Shown: positions 33,398 to 44,097, counted from the first letter of the stretch. The stretch: DNA of 64,000 nucleotides from Rhynchopus sp. YZ270_cl-10 (GCA_964035575.1 OZ037864.1:806001-870000), one strand, 5' to 3'. Notes: a model not told the origin generated them from the letters alone. Numbers and translations: made by a program.

Positions 33398-36300
33398 ATG
33401 CCTATCATAAGTTTGATATGCTGTAAATTGAGTGCTGTCACGGAGATCGATACGTATGCAGCGCTTGTTAGCGAGGTTGCTTTGACGTTTGAAGGGTTGG
33501 GGTTGTTTCGGCTTGAGTTTGAACGTTTGGAGGGCAAGGTGTGCGAGATCACGGGGGACAGCTTTGGCGATTTTGTGGAGATGACAGACAATTGTAGGGT
33601 GACTTTGCATGATGGGTTTCCTTTGGTCAATGTTGTGAAGGTGAAGACGTCTGCACAGCGACATGATGTTGCTGTAGAGGAGGCGGCCACGGTGGCGACT
33701 TCGGCTCCTATGCTTGCGACGGCAGTGGTCGACTCTTCGAAGGACAACGTTGTGCACTCTGCGATGCACGACATGCCACACATCACCTCCGTCACTGACA
33801 CTGCAGAGGCAGATGAGGCACGCCCATCATCACCACCACCACCGCTCATGCGTGCAGAGGAAGCCCCCCCAGCGCAAGCTGCCGACACGAACGTCTCCTC
33901 AGCACCCGTCTCTCAAGCTCCACCACCACTGCCACTGCCACCCTCGCCCGCTGTCGGCTCGCTCGAAATCGTGGTCTCCAGTGCAAAGGGGTTGGCAGAC
34001 CGAGACGGCATCGGGATGGGTCTGTCAGATCCCTACGCTGTCATTGAGTTGGAGGGGTTCAAAGCGCAGGAGACGGCCGTCATTGATGGGTCATGTGCAC
34101 CTGTGTGGGACTATGTTGCTGCATATGACCTGCCCAGTGGTGCAAAGGATTTGCTCCTGAAGTTGACAGTGCTGGACTCTGACCCTGTGGGGAGCGACCA
34201 CCTTGGCAGCTGCGAGGTGGTTGTGTCGAAGCAGCTGCAGGAGAAGGCGTTGGGAAAGGAGGTGAAGATCAGCTCGCAGCTGAAGGACGCTGAGGGGAAG
34301 ACCGGTGCGGGTGTTATCCTGGTCAAGATCAACGCACTACCTGCAGCACCTGAGCCTGGCCCTGCACCCAAAGCAAAGGGCAGCTCTGCGCCTCAGCCCA
34401 TCCCAGAAGGCTTCGTCTGCCCAGACATCATGGAGGTGACTGTGATGAAGGCGATCGACCTCATCGACATGGACGGTCTGGGGGAGAGCGATCCGTACGT
34501 TAGTGTTGAGATGGCTGGACAGCGCACAGCAACGACTCCTGTCATGGACGGCACACTGCGCCCCGTGTGGGACTACCAAGTGACGTACGAGTTGGAAGGT
34601 AAGAGCAACCACATCATGAAGCTGACCGTCTTCGACGCAGACCCCGTAGGAGCAGACTTCCTCGGCTATGCAGAAGTGGAGGTGACCCCCTGCCTCCTCG
34701 CAAAGGCAATGGCAAAGCCGCAGCGTCTTGCCATCCACCTCACCCCACGCCCGGGCAACGCTGAGGACGAAAACTGGATGCGAGAAAACGGGGGCGAAAA
34801 CAAACAAGGCAAGCTCTTTGTCTCGATCTCAACGGTCTCCGCCCCTGGTCTGCAGCAGAGCGACCCCAAGGAAAAGCTGCCTAGTACAGGCCCTGTGCCA
34901 GACCTGCTCTCCCTTACCATTGCAAAGGCAACACATCTCGCAAGCATGGACACATTCGGCAGCAGCGACCCTTACGTTGTGGTTGAATGCCCGCTGTTTC
35001 CTCCACAGCAGACTCCTGTGATCAGCGGCTCGCTTGACCCTGTGTGGGGGCACCTCATGTCGTATGACTTTCCGGTGGACACAACATTTCCTGTGACCTT
35101 TAAGTTCTCGCTTCTTGACTCTGATGTGAAAGGGAACGATGAGTTGGGGATGTGCACGTTAGAGGTGACGGAGGCGTTGCTGTGCTCTGCCTTTGGGAAG
35201 AAACGACAGTTTGCGTTGAACGTGATGCGTGAAGGCAAGAAGCAGGGAAAGCTCTTCGTCTCTGCAGGCACCGCACACTCGAGCACTGCCAAGGAGGAGA
35301 CAGGCCCTGTCACAGGGCCGTGCCCAGACCTTATGGAAGTCACCGTGCAGCGTGCAACGGCTCTCATAGACCGTGATTCCTTCGGCGAAAGCGACCCCTT
35401 CGTGTCACTCAGCATCAAAGGCTTCCCCGAGTACCAGACGCCAGTCGTCGACGGCACGCTCTCACCAGAATGGAACTACAAAGCACTGTACGAGCTAAAA
35501 GGCAAAGACGCACACACGTTGTGTCTGACAGTGCAGGACTCAGACCCCGTGGGGGCAGACTTCCTAGGGTACGCAGAGCTCACCGTCACACCCTACATGT
35601 TGCGGCGAGCTGTCAAGAAGCCGCAGGAACTGTCCGTCAAGTTAGGGCCGCGTGCCGGGAATGCCTCAGACGCGGAGTGGGTGAAGTCCCTGGATGACAG
35701 CAAGCTTGGACGTGTGTTCCTGACGTTAAGTGCAGTGCCGCGTGCACCTAGCACGAAGACGGGGCCGCCACAGTGGTGGACGATTCACATTGTGAAGGCG
35801 ACAGGGCTTGTGAATGCGGACATGCTTGGCACGTCCGATCCGTTTGTACTGATGCAGATCGAAGGCCAGCAGGACCAGCAGAGCGGTGTCGCAGACGGCA
35901 CCACCGAGCCTACCTGGGGCGAAGAGTTTGCCTGTGAAATGTGCTTCGGCGAGACTGTCAACTTCACTGTCTTCGACGAGGACACTGCGGGGAAGGACTT
36001 CCTCGGACACGGCACTGTCCTCATCACAGAGAAGCTCCTTGCCGCTGGCGAGAAGGGTGAGAAGATTACGATGAACCTTAAGCCTCGCAACGGCAATAAG
36101 AAGGATGCGAAGCTGGCTAAGAAGCATGATGGGAACTTGGGACAGCTTCATATCACTGTTTCACCTTCGATGCACGCGGCACGCGAGGTTAAACAGAAGG
36201 CAGCAACGAAGGCTGCAAAACCTACACCCAAACCTACACCCACACCTACACCAACACCAACACCGAAACCTGCACCCAAACCTGCTGCAGAAAAGCCTGT

Positions 36301-36757
36301 AGACCCTCCCACCCCACCCAAGAACGAGACAGCTGATATGAAGGACCTTCCACCACTGCGCGACGCCGAGGCAGAGGCCCTGAAGCTGTTGTTGGAGATC
36401 AACCCGATGGCGCGCAGCCAGGCAGCATCGTTCGTGGGGAAGGAGTGGAAGAGCTGGTCGTGGCAGCAGCGGCTGGTCGTGGCAAGGCAGGTGGAGCTGG
36501 GGATCACACCGGACACAAACTTTCTCGTGTCTCCGATGCGGTCATCCTACAAGGCTACGCTGTCGGACCCCGCCTACAGCACGCAGGTGGTCGACGAGGA
36601 GGAGCGTTCCCTCGAAGCCCGCTTCGAACGTCTCTGGGGAAACGGCACCAAACCACGCCCCCCGTCCCCCTCACACATCGAAACCATAATCGCAGAACGA
36701 AAGCGCCAAGCCCTCCGCGATTTAGAAGAAGAACGTCTCGCAAGAAAAGCGATGTAG
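33398..36757 (+). CDS. Five-C2-domain protein
   Basis: 1,119 residues, no intron. An N-terminal ~100 residues of unknown type is followed by a Pro/Ala-rich linker, then C2 domains at about 188-313, 343-480, 505-620, 645-780 and 795-910. Each shows the SDPY/SDPF loop-1 motif and a DxDxxGxDxLG-type loop 3 (LDSDPVGSDHLG, FDADPVGADFLG, LDSDVKGNDELG, QDSDPVGADFLG, FDEDTAGKDFLG), so the calcium-binding aspartates are largely kept and calcium-dependent lipid binding is likely. A Lys-Pro-Thr-Pro repeat linker (about 945-970) leads to a helical C-terminus. It resembles multi-C2 membrane-organising proteins without a transmembrane segment. An out-of-frame ATG lies 11 bases before the chosen start; CACCAG lies 25 bases before it. 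Confidence 0.9.
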   Translation: MPIISLICCKLSAVTEIDTYAALVSEVALTFEGLGLFRLEFERLEGKVCEITGDSFGDFVEMTDNCRVTLHDGFPLVNVVKVKTSAQRHDVAVEEAATVATSAPMLATAVVDSSKDNVVHSAMHDMPHITSVTDTAEADEARPSSPPPPLMRAEEAPPAQAADTNVSSAPVSQAPPPLPLPPSPAVGSLEIVVSSAKGLADRDGIGMGLSDPYAVIELEGFKAQETAVIDGSCAPVWDYVAAYDLPSGAKDLLLKLTVLDSDPVGSDHLGSCEVVVSKQLQEKALGKEVKISSQLKDAEGKTGAGVILVKINALPAAPEPGPAPKAKGSSAPQPIPEGFVCPDIMEVTVMKAIDLIDMDGLGESDPYVSVEMAGQRTATTPVMDGTLRPVWDYQVTYELEGKSNHIMKLTVFDADPVGADFLGYAEVEVTPCLLAKAMAKPQRLAIHLTPRPGNAEDENWMRENGGENKQGKLFVSISTVSAPGLQQSDPKEKLPSTGPVPDLLSLTIAKATHLASMDTFGSSDPYVVVECPLFPPQQTPVISGSLDPVWGHLMSYDFPVDTTFPVTFKFSLLDSDVKGNDELGMCTLEVTEALLCSAFGKKRQFALNVMREGKKQGKLFVSAGTAHSSTAKEETGPVTGPCPDLMEVTVQRATALIDRDSFGESDPFVSLSIKGFPEYQTPVVDGTLSPEWNYKALYELKGKDAHTLCLTVQDSDPVGADFLGYAELTVTPYMLRRAVKKPQELSVKLGPRAGNASDAEWVKSLDDSKLGRVFLTLSAVPRAPSTKTGPPQWWTIHIVKATGLVNADMLGTSDPFVLMQIEGQQDQQSGVADGTTEPTWGEEFACEMCFGETVNFTVFDEDTAGKDFLGHGTVLITEKLLAAGEKGEKITMNLKPRNGNKKDAKLAKKHDGNLGQLHITVSPSMHAAREVKQKAATKAAKPTPKPTPTPTPTPTPKPAPKPAAEKPVDPPTPPKNETADMKDLPPLRDAEAEALKLLLEINPMARSQAASFVGKEWKSWSWQQRLVVARQVELGITPDTNFLVSPMRSSYKATLSDPAYSTQVVDEEERSLEARFERLWGNGTKPRPPSPSHIETIIAERKRQALRDLEEERLARKAM

Positions 36758-37174
36758 TGATTAGTAGATTATTCTGAGAAGGGTGGCTCCAAAATGATCG
36801 GGGGGGGCGTGTGCTCCGCAGATTTCCTTATCAGTTTAATGAGTGAGGTGATTGTTGATTTTGGAAAAAAATACCCACATTTGTGACAAAAAAAATCCCC
36901 CCCCTTTCCCCGTCTTCCCCACTTACACTAAAAACATGTCAGTATTACTATGGACTGTTTTCTTTGCCCCCATTCTTTTTTGAGCTGGTTTCTGGTTATA
37001 TTTGTAGTCGTTTAGTTAATGAAAAAAAAGTGATTTTTATGTGTTTTTTTATCGAAAAGGCTGGAAAAAAAAACCCCATACACTTTACAGAGAAACACGT
37101 TGGGTTTTTGTGGTAAAAATACCGGAAAAAAACCTGATAAAAAGAAACCCCGTTTTATTACACAAAGGCGTAGG
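36758..37174. other. Spacer
   Basis: 3' flank of the C2 gene followed by AT-rich DNA with A and T runs. Nothing recognisable. Confidence 0.5.
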
Positions 37175-37656
37175 ATGGCACAGTCCCGGAGCGGTCCGAT
37201 GTCGGTGGTGTTTGCGTTTGTCAAGTTGATAGCGCTGTTTGTGTTGCTCGCATTTGTGATCGGCTTCGTTAAGTTCAACATGTGTCTCATGTATGTATTT
37301 CATCCATTTTCCTTATATTTCGAGTCAACCTTTCTTACGTTGCACCTGCAATACAAACAAATGGGGTGACGACATCATCCCGAACAACCATCTTTGTGAC
37401 GAAGAGACAATCTTCAGCGTATTACAGCGCGATAGCGATAGTGGTAAAGATGTGTGCACACGAGAGGCACATTCATCAAATTTTCTTTCTTTTCTTTTCT
37501 TTTCTTTTCTTTTCTTTTCATTTCATTTCCAACTCCCATTTTTTCAACAGCGCATCGGTGGAATATACCTTCTTTCCCGCCCAACCCTCCACGCTGTCTC
37601 CTGTGTCGATTTTTGCTGACTCAATGGCGAACTGTTTTTTGTCCGATCATATGTGA
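37175..37656 (+). CDS. Small single-pass membrane protein (candidate)
   Basis: Exons 37175-37290 and 37551-37656, phase 2, give 73 residues. Residues about 10-34 (VVFAFVKLIALFVLLAFVIG) form one hydrophobic segment; the rest is polar. The donor GTATGT and acceptor CAACAG match the other introns, and the intron holds a hairpin repeat also found intergenically at 50838. No family was recognised. Unlike most neighbours, the nearest AG is only one base (or seven) from the ATG, so the start is less certain. Confidence 0.5.
37388..37500 (+). repeat. Hairpin repeat D inside an intron, GTGTGC/GCACA stem
   Basis: About 110 bp shared with 50838-50948: ctttgtgacgaagagacaat, cttcagcgtatt, gatagtggtaaagatgtgtg, cacacgagaggcacattcat and a pyrimidine-rich tail. 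The hairpin TGTGC-ACACGAGAG-GCACA carries the family loop. Here it lies between a convincing donor and acceptor. Confidence 0.75.
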
Positions 37657-38335
37657 TAGCGACATAAAGCAAACGGCAGTCGAGACCAGAGCGATACCAG
37701 AGGTTCATCTCAGCCACACCCTTGCAGTTCGCTGAGGTGCGCCATTATGTGGTGCATCCCATACAAAGCTCCTTGCAAACAAAGCCGACAACGACAAAAA
37801 TAAAAAATGGAGTCCTTAAAAGGAGAATGTCAGTAAAAAATGCAAATGACCTGCCTTAAAAAAAGAGAAGACAAAGCTGCCGTTTGTCTCCCACCTTCCT
37901 CTAGCCTAGTTTTTTATACTATTTTCTCGACTCCTAGCTCCCAAAGAATTTCAAATGTATGTTTTTTTTTTGTAAAAATAAGGAAAAAACACATAAGAGA
38001 GCTTCAACGGAGTAGACAAAAAAAGGAAATGAATCGTGGATGAACAGGTGTTACGCTCTCGGATGACTATGCATGGACCTAGATCATCTTCCAGCTTTTA
38101 TTTTTTATTTTTTTCAAACTTTTTAGGGGGCGATTTTTCGATACTCTTCAATTATTCGCCACTTTTTCCCCTAATTCTTTAAGCACGCATTTGGGGGGAG
38201 TCGGACTGACATTTGAACAGAATTTTAAAAGAACGTAGTTTTTTAATAGATCTTTGCACTACTTTACCTTCCCTCTTTAACCCTCCCATTCTCCACTCAA
38301 TTCACCCCAAGCCTCAGAACATACACAACACTACA
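37657..38335. other. Spacer upstream of the hydrolase
   Basis: AT-rich, with no gene or known repeat. The last 90 bases are C/T-rich, ending CCTCAG at 38317, 18 bases before the ATG. Confidence 0.5.
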
Positions 38336-39163
38336 ATGTCTTGCTGCCCCAGCGCTTCCCATGGCTACCTTGCCTCTGATCACAAGGACGAAGGCAAGAA
38401 AATCACAGTCAACGACATTGAGGTCTACGAGGCAGGGACGCAGAAGGAGAACCTCGTTCTGGTGATGCCCGATGTGTGGGGGTGGAACTCAGGCCGTCTG
38501 CGCGCCATTGTCGACACCATGGCAAAGGAGCAGGACATATTTTTTGCCGTCCCCCGCGTTTTGTCGCCTCCTTTTGAGGAAGGAACTGACGGTGACGGTC
38601 TGCCGCCGGCATTTGAGATTGCTGCTCGCATGACGGATTTGATTGGACAGATCAAGACGCATTGGGACAACGAAACTGTTGTGGCACGCGCACACAGTGT
38701 GCTGGCTGGATACCGCGACCGCGGTGTGAAGAAGGTGGCTGTGCTGGGGTACTGCTACGGGGCGTGGATTAGCTTCCACTTGGCAGGCGCGGCAGACAGC
38801 CCTCTCCCGATTGTAGTGGGGGTGGGGTCGCACCCGTCGCTCGCTATTGAGGGTGCGTTTGGGCGGGACCCCTCTGAGCTGGGCGGTGCCAGCAAGTGTC
38901 CCTGGATGCTTCACCCTGCAGGCAACCCTGACGAAGGAGGTGACGGAGCGATCTACGACACAGAGGGCGACCTCTTCAAGAAGCTGGAGGCAGCCCACCC
39001 AGGCAAAAACGAAACACACCGCTTTGCCTCTGAAGCACACGGCTTCGTGACACGTGGTGCCATCAAGTCGGGCACTTCCGTCGGATCAGGCGAAGTAACC
39101 GAGGCTGCAGTGAGCAAGGCACTCAACCTCACAGCAGCCTTCCTCAAGAAGCATGGCTTCTGA
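38336..39163 (+). CDS. Dienelactone hydrolase family protein
   Basis: 275 residues, the usual length for this alpha/beta hydrolase family, which hydrolyses dienelactones and related small esters or lactones in the cytosol. The nucleophile elbow is LGYCYGA (Cys about 139), the histidine lies in SEAHGF (about 228), and an acidic residue is available in GNPDEGGD. Early strands are visible in NLVLVMPDVWGW. The internal ATG giving MSCCPSASHGYL is preferred to an in-frame upstream ATG at 38213 because the upstream part is a pyrimidine-rich leader and CCTCAG falls 18 bases before this ATG. The eukaryotic substrate is not predictable. Confidence 0.9.
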   Translation: MSCCPSASHGYLASDHKDEGKKITVNDIEVYEAGTQKENLVLVMPDVWGWNSGRLRAIVDTMAKEQDIFFAVPRVLSPPFEEGTDGDGLPPAFEIAARMTDLIGQIKTHWDNETVVARAHSVLAGYRDRGVKKVAVLGYCYGAWISFHLAGAADSPLPIVVGVGSHPSLAIEGAFGRDPSELGGASKCPWMLHPAGNPDEGGDGAIYDTEGDLFKKLEAAHPGKNETHRFASEAHGFVTRGAIKSGTSVGSGEVTEAAVSKALNLTAAFLKKHGF

Positions 39164-39315
39164 GAGAGAAAAAGACTCTAACGTGGCAAGAATGCTCAAA
39201 TAAAGTGTTCAAGAATAGGTGGTTTCTGTGTGGGGGTGGGGGTAGTAATCGTGTGGTGTCTCTGTCGAAAGCTATCTGTGGCAGACATTTGTAACTTTTT
39301 GTGTGATTTTTTGAA

Positions 39316-39359
39316 GTGTCTAAGCGTGAGACGCTTAGTATCATCTTACTAACGTTACC
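39316..39359 (+). repeat. Hairpin repeat, perfect CTAAGCGT/ACGCTTAG stem
   Basis: gtgtctaagcgtgagacgct then tagtatcatcttactaac. An eight-base perfect stem with a GAG loop and the family ATCATCTTA tail. Confidence 0.75.
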
Positions 39360-39599
39360 TCCCCCCTTTTCCCCCAGTCGTGTCTCAATTGAAAACAATA
39401 AAAAACACGAAGTTTCTGTGTGAGGACCAAACAGTTGGATGTGTCTCAACTCTTCTGTTCATGAACACTACTGCGACGTTTGGTACAATACACACGCCAC
39501 ACCTCTTTATTTTGAATAAATGGCAGCTTTTCTCTTTTTGTTTTATGACTGCTTTTGGATATTATCGCACCCCCCTTTCTCCCCAGCTTTTCAACCCAA

Positions 39600-39645
39600 C
39601 GTGACTAACACGAAAGGCTTAGGTTCATCTCATAAACTTTTCTCA
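39600..39645 (+). repeat. Hairpin repeat, CTAA/TTAG stem
   Basis: cgtgactaacacgaaaggct then taggttcatctcataaac and ttttctc. Same layout as the other members. Confidence 0.7.
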
Positions 39646-40359
39646 TATTCCCAACGCAAACACCACCCAAACGCTCCATCCTTTGCCAGAGGCAACCTGC
39701 TTTGGCCTTACCCTCATATTTGCCTTGTCAAGACCGTTGACCCAGAGTTCTTCACGAAGGACGGCGATTTTCAATTAAGCGCACTCTGTGTGCATGAGAA
39801 GTCCTTCTTTTTGTGACCGCCTCTTAATTGTGCGTACTTTTTCTACCGCTTTTTTAGCAGCACGACACTGTGCAACCAATGTACTTGCTCTGATCAGAGC
39901 TCTTCGGGAGAGAGTGGTACCCAAGAAATTCCACATTCTCAAATGTTCCTCGCAGTCCGCTATAGGGGGCATTATGTGGGCAATCCAGCTCGTACAAGGC
40001 CGGTAAATCTTGCCAGTTCTCGTCTCTCTTCTGCCCCTTTGCGATCCATTTCTGTGGGTTTCCAGGAACCACAAACCTTAGACGTGGTGCATTCTAGGTG
40101 TTCGGGGTCAACGTCAACATAGCTTAGTGGTGGTGATTCATTCGGTGAATCTGTTCCAATTTCTGTTTTTCCCACCAAACTCCTGCACCTCTCGCAGAAC
40201 TGAACACGAGAACATTCTACATTGCGGCGAGCACACTGCTGGAACATACAACGCTGTCTGAAAAGGTCTGTGCTGGCAAAGGAGCTTTTAGACATATTTT
40301 GCATCCTTTCCTCTATTAACTGCTAACTTTTTCACCCTCCAGTTGACAACACTCTTACT

Positions 40360-41625
40360 ATGTCATCACCACCTGATGTGGCTGCTTTGGAGCCGCCAAA
40401 GAAGCGGGTCAGACGTTCAAAGGAAGAAAAGGAGGCGGCGAAGCCAAAGCCGCCTAGCGAAAACCCGAACGCAAAGAACTGCAATGTGTGGATAGGACGG
40501 AAGGCACGTTTCTGTGGGTTTCCGAAACTGAAGGACGGACCCTTCTGTGGCCATCATGGTGACGAGCGTGTACCGTGCACAGTGAACCCAAAGCACACTG
40601 TGAAGGCGTCTGCCCTTGCAGAGCACGTTCTTATCTGCAACGACCGCCATATGCTTCCGCCCACAGACAAACCGTACTTCCGTGCAGGTGTCAACAGCGG
40701 CCTCCCCACTGACGCAGCAAAGGTGGAGCTCTCCGACGACATCATGGCAGAGACGCTTGCTATCCTCGCGCGTACGCCTATTGATGCCATCGACACAGAG
40801 GTGCTACCCTGGCCGCCGCAGAAGGCTGGTGATGCTGACGCTGCTCCCACCGACATTGAAGGTCAAAAGCTTCAGAAGTCTGCAAAGCATGAAACCCAAA
40901 TCGCATCCCTCCTAGGACACCTGCATGCAATCGACGCACTGCCCGAGAACGACGTTGCCGTGAAGTTCAAGGGTCCGCTGAAGGGTGACAACAAAGGCAC
41001 TGCAGCTGCCCCTCAGAAGCGTAGCTTTGTGGAGTTTGGTGCAGGCAAGGGCAGTCTTGCTGTCTCCGTCGCGCGTGTGCTCTATGGTGAGGGGGAGGGG
41101 TGTGGGGAAGAGGACAAGGTGCTCCTCATCGACCGTTCGAACTTCAGGCGGAAGTGTCTGCACCCCTGCTTCTGCCGTGTTGTCATCGACCTGGAGGACC
41201 TGCTCCTGGATAAGATACCTGGCATCAAGCCAGTGGTGGGTTTTTCGAAGCATCTGTGTGGGGTCGCAACAGACTTCACACTGCGCTGCTGTCTGAACGC
41301 AGACTCGGTGATGCACTCAATGTCGATTGCACTCTGCTGCCACCACAGATGCACGTACGAAGGCTACATCAATCAGGAATACCTGAAAAACTTGGGTATC
41401 ACAGCACAGCACTTCGCGGCACTCAAAAAGATCACATCATGGACAGTCGACGGCGACACAGAGCAAGGTGCAGAAAAGGCCCTCATCGGGAGAAAGGCGA
41501 AGCGCGTCTTAGACATTGGGCGGGTACAGTACTTGAGGGAGAAGGGCTGGCAGGTGCGGCTGGTACACTACGTGGCAGCCGACACGACACCAGAGAACTG
41601 TCTCCTCGTGGCAACGCGACCCTGA
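40360..41625 (+). CDS. TRM13: tRNA 2'-O-methyltransferase TRM13
   Basis: 421 residues. In order: a TRM13-type CCCH finger (CNVWIGRKARFCGF...FCGHHG, 41-67), a CHHC U11-48K-type finger (VPCTVNPKHT...AEHVLIC, 72-93) and a Rossmann methyltransferase domain with FVEFGAGKGSL (223-233), VLLIDRSNFRRKC (254-266), FSKHLCGVATD (295-305) and ALCCHHRC (324-331). This is the full TRM13 layout. The family methylates the ribose at position 4 of tRNA-Pro, tRNA-Gly and tRNA-His. CCTCCAG lies 17 bases before the ATG. The next gene begins only 139 bases after the stop. Confidence 0.95.
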   Translation: MSSPPDVAALEPPKKRVRRSKEEKEAAKPKPPSENPNAKNCNVWIGRKARFCGFPKLKDGPFCGHHGDERVPCTVNPKHTVKASALAEHVLICNDRHMLPPTDKPYFRAGVNSGLPTDAAKVELSDDIMAETLAILARTPIDAIDTEVLPWPPQKAGDADAAPTDIEGQKLQKSAKHETQIASLLGHLHAIDALPENDVAVKFKGPLKGDNKGTAAAPQKRSFVEFGAGKGSLAVSVARVLYGEGEGCGEEDKVLLIDRSNFRRKCLHPCFCRVVIDLEDLLLDKIPGIKPVVGFSKHLCGVATDFTLRCCLNADSVMHSMSIALCCHHRCTYEGYINQEYLKNLGITAQHFAALKKITSWTVDGDTEQGAEKALIGRKAKRVLDIGRVQYLREKGWQVRLVHYVAADTTPENCLLVATRP

Positions 41626-41749
41626 TTCTGATTCTGATTTGCAATTACTTCATACTTCAAAAGCGCCCATTTCGCATTAGCACAAGACCCCCCTCTCTAT
41701 ATCTCTATCTCCCTCTTTTCTGTCTCCTCACTTCATCCACCACACCATC

Positions 41750-41751
41750 AG
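41750..41751 (+). promoter_or_regulatory. Putative splice-acceptor AG before the LRR gene
   Basis: A strong pyrimidine tract (41690-41745) ends CCATCAG, 13 bases before the ATG. With only 139 bases between the TRM13 stop and this ATG there is little room for a separate promoter, 5' exon and intron, which favours a trans-splice acceptor. Confidence 0.5.
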
Positions 41752-41764
41752 GACTACACAAACC

Positions 41765-43957
41765 ATGTCTGACAGCAGACGGCGCTCCAGCGCAAAGAGT
41801 GCTAAGAGTGACAAGCAGGTCCCAGGGCTTTACCCGGAGAAGCTGCGTGAAAAGATCGCAGATGCAACGTTCCACCAGTGGCCGGAACGGGTGAGCACAC
41901 CCACCGATGCGGCTAAGACATATCATTTGGATGCTACCCAGCGTACCGGTACTTCTACCACTGTTTCTTCCTGCTTTTGGCAGTGTGTTAAGGAGGAGAT
42001 TGGGTTTTCTGAGATAGAATTGGAACAGTTGGCACAGACTCATCTACATGAGACTTACACACCGTGTGATCATACACGCATCTCCTGGGGGACGTACGAC
42101 CCGCATGCACTGCTTGCCTTTGCTGAGGAGCAGGGTGTGCAGAACGCCCTGGGGAAGGCCATTGCGGACCTGCGAAGGCGCATCAACACAAACACCCCTG
42201 AAGTCATGCTGCGTGGTGCGGACCTCCTCAACATCTCCTCCGAGGTCGACCTCGAGGCAGGTGTCCCCACCAAAACCACCGACGCAAAGGTCCTCGACCT
42301 CGAAACCCAACGCCAAATAATAAAGCTGAAACAGGTCCTCACCTCACACATCGCGCACAACGTCAAAGCAGGCCCTCTCTGGGCATCTCTCGCGACACAG
42401 GTAGAACTGCGGACGCGCATTGCGGAGTATCTTGAGGTGTTGTCGCTCTTTAGGGATAATCTTTCGTTTCGGTCTACCTTTGCGCATGGTGTGCACGACT
42501 ATAATGAGAACAAAAAGCATTCCATCCTGCGCAAGAAAGAAGGCACCCTACGGCGCAAGGTGACACCCACCGCGGTGCGGGAAATGGTGCGCAACCTGCA
42601 CCTCCAGAAGCGAGGTGTGGCGACGATGGATGCCTCGTTGGGAGTCTCCTTCCCTAACCTGCAGACGTTGTCCTTATCTGGCAACTGCATTGAGGTGTTG
42701 GAGAACGCACCAAAGAACCTCCTTGCCCTCCACGCATGCGGGAACGAAGCCAAACGACTTGAGCCCTCAGCCGTCCCCGAGCCTCTCATCCATCTCGGTG
42801 TTGCCTACAACTGCATCACCGATGTGTCCGCCATAGCATGTAGTCCAAAGCTCTCCAGCCTTGACATAGCGTACAACCACATCCACTCCTTCGCCGCCCT
42901 CAGCCCCCTAGCAGACCACCCCACCCTCCAAACAGTCTCGCTCGCTGGCAACCCAATCATGCTTCTTCCATTTGGGAGGCAGCAGGTCCTCCAGGCCTTG
43001 CCGAATATCGCGTCCTTGGATAGCATCGCACACACAGCGGACGAACGCAATGCTCTAAAGGAGATGGTGATCGCGAACACAGCAGATTATGAGGACATCA
43101 CGGCGTTCACTGTGAAGCTGGTTATTGAAGAGATCCGTGGGATGAAGGAGGTGAAGGAGGAGAATGCGGAGGAGCAGAAGGGTGCGACTGGGAAGGCGGC
43201 AGGCAAGCCTCCTCCGAAGGCAGCGAAGGGGAAACCCGTGAAGGAGGACCAGGCAGAGACGAGCACAGCGGAGGTGACAAAACGCCTCTACCTCACGTCA
43301 CGTGGCCAGGTCGACGTACTCTCCCTCCGCACCAACGACATCACACGCGACGCTGAACAAGCCAACGAACCCATCCGCGTCGACAGCGAAACCACCTTCA
43401 CCATCCACCCCGACGCAACCACAGGCACCTGGTTGAACAGCCTCTACTGCATTGAACTGCGCGAAGCAGAAAGGGAAGGCGAAGAGCTCCTCTCCGACAC
43501 ACTCATCGGTGTGGCGCATGTTGAGATGTGGCGTCTTCTGCAAGCCTCAGAGGAGCAGGCGTCTGTCGACGTGCCGTTGAAGTGGGCAACGTCGTTCACA
43601 CTGCCGCTACTGCCGAACAGCAACATGGAGTACGCAAAGCGGCGGGCATTGAAGAGGGCCGCCTCTGGTGAGGCGTGCATCGCAGCAGCAATGGTGGTGT
43701 TCATGTTGTCTGCTGTCGTGTCAGGGGTGGACTGTCCGAAGAGCCCCAAAGCAGGAGGCAAGCCGGTCCCCGCAGATGCAAAGGGAGGTCTTGCTCCTGC
43801 TGCTGCACAAAGAAAACCCAGCACCGCCCAGAGCGACATGCCCGTGGTGGCGAGAGAAGAGGAGAAGATCACCCTCGCCTGTACACTGCATCTGAACCAT
43901 GTGACCCCACCGCCACCACCACCAGAGCCAGTCGTAGAGAAGAAGGGGAAGCGATGA
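41765..43957 (+). CDS. Leucine-rich repeat protein, LRRC43-like
   Basis: 730 residues. An N-terminal helical region is followed by LRRs at about 295-405 (LQTLSLSGNCIEVL, LIHLGVAYNCITDVSAI, LSSLDIAYNHIHSF, LQTVSLAGNPIMLLP) of the SDS22/ciliary type ending in an LRR-cap-like segment. A Lys/Pro-rich linker (about 460-500) and a C-terminal beta-rich domain (KRLYLTSRGQVDVLSL, TWLNSLYCIELREAE) follow. Length and layout resemble LRRC43, a protein restricted to ciliated eukaryotes, but the assignment is by architecture only. The C-terminus ends in Pro runs and KKGKR. The next gene follows 159 bases downstream. Confidence 0.72.
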   Translation: MSDSRRRSSAKSAKSDKQVPGLYPEKLREKIADATFHQWPERVSTPTDAAKTYHLDATQRTGTSTTVSSCFWQCVKEEIGFSEIELEQLAQTHLHETYTPCDHTRISWGTYDPHALLAFAEEQGVQNALGKAIADLRRRINTNTPEVMLRGADLLNISSEVDLEAGVPTKTTDAKVLDLETQRQIIKLKQVLTSHIAHNVKAGPLWASLATQVELRTRIAEYLEVLSLFRDNLSFRSTFAHGVHDYNENKKHSILRKKEGTLRRKVTPTAVREMVRNLHLQKRGVATMDASLGVSFPNLQTLSLSGNCIEVLENAPKNLLALHACGNEAKRLEPSAVPEPLIHLGVAYNCITDVSAIACSPKLSSLDIAYNHIHSFAALSPLADHPTLQTVSLAGNPIMLLPFGRQQVLQALPNIASLDSIAHTADERNALKEMVIANTADYEDITAFTVKLVIEEIRGMKEVKEENAEEQKGATGKAAGKPPPKAAKGKPVKEDQAETSTAEVTKRLYLTSRGQVDVLSLRTNDITRDAEQANEPIRVDSETTFTIHPDATTGTWLNSLYCIELREAEREGEELLSDTLIGVAHVEMWRLLQASEEQASVDVPLKWATSFTLPLLPNSNMEYAKRRALKRAASGEACIAAAMVVFMLSAVVSGVDCPKSPKAGGKPVPADAKGGLAPAAAQRKPSTAQSDMPVVAREEEKITLACTLHLNHVTPPPPPPEPVVEKKGKR

Positions 43958-44097
43958 TTATTCATGAACATAATGACCAAGAAAGCGCACTTCTGTGCTG
44001 CTTTTTTGGGTCCGGTTTTGGGTTTTTTGTAGTGAAAAAAAAAGCCTTTGCAATATTTTCGACTCTTTTTTTTTTTCTTCTTTTTCAACTTCTCAAC

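Larger units (their letters stand above)
39164..40359. other. Spacer with two hairpin repeats
   Basis: A possible polyadenylation signal AATAAA is at 39199. Hairpin repeats lie at 39316 and 39600. Frames between 39770 and 40304 on both strands lack recognised domains. The end is a pyrimidine tract with CCCTCCAG at 40342. Confidence 0.45.

Noticed and set aside
33364-36516. Minus-strand frames opposite the C2 gene
   Set aside because: Shadows of the C2 coding sequence; no domain.
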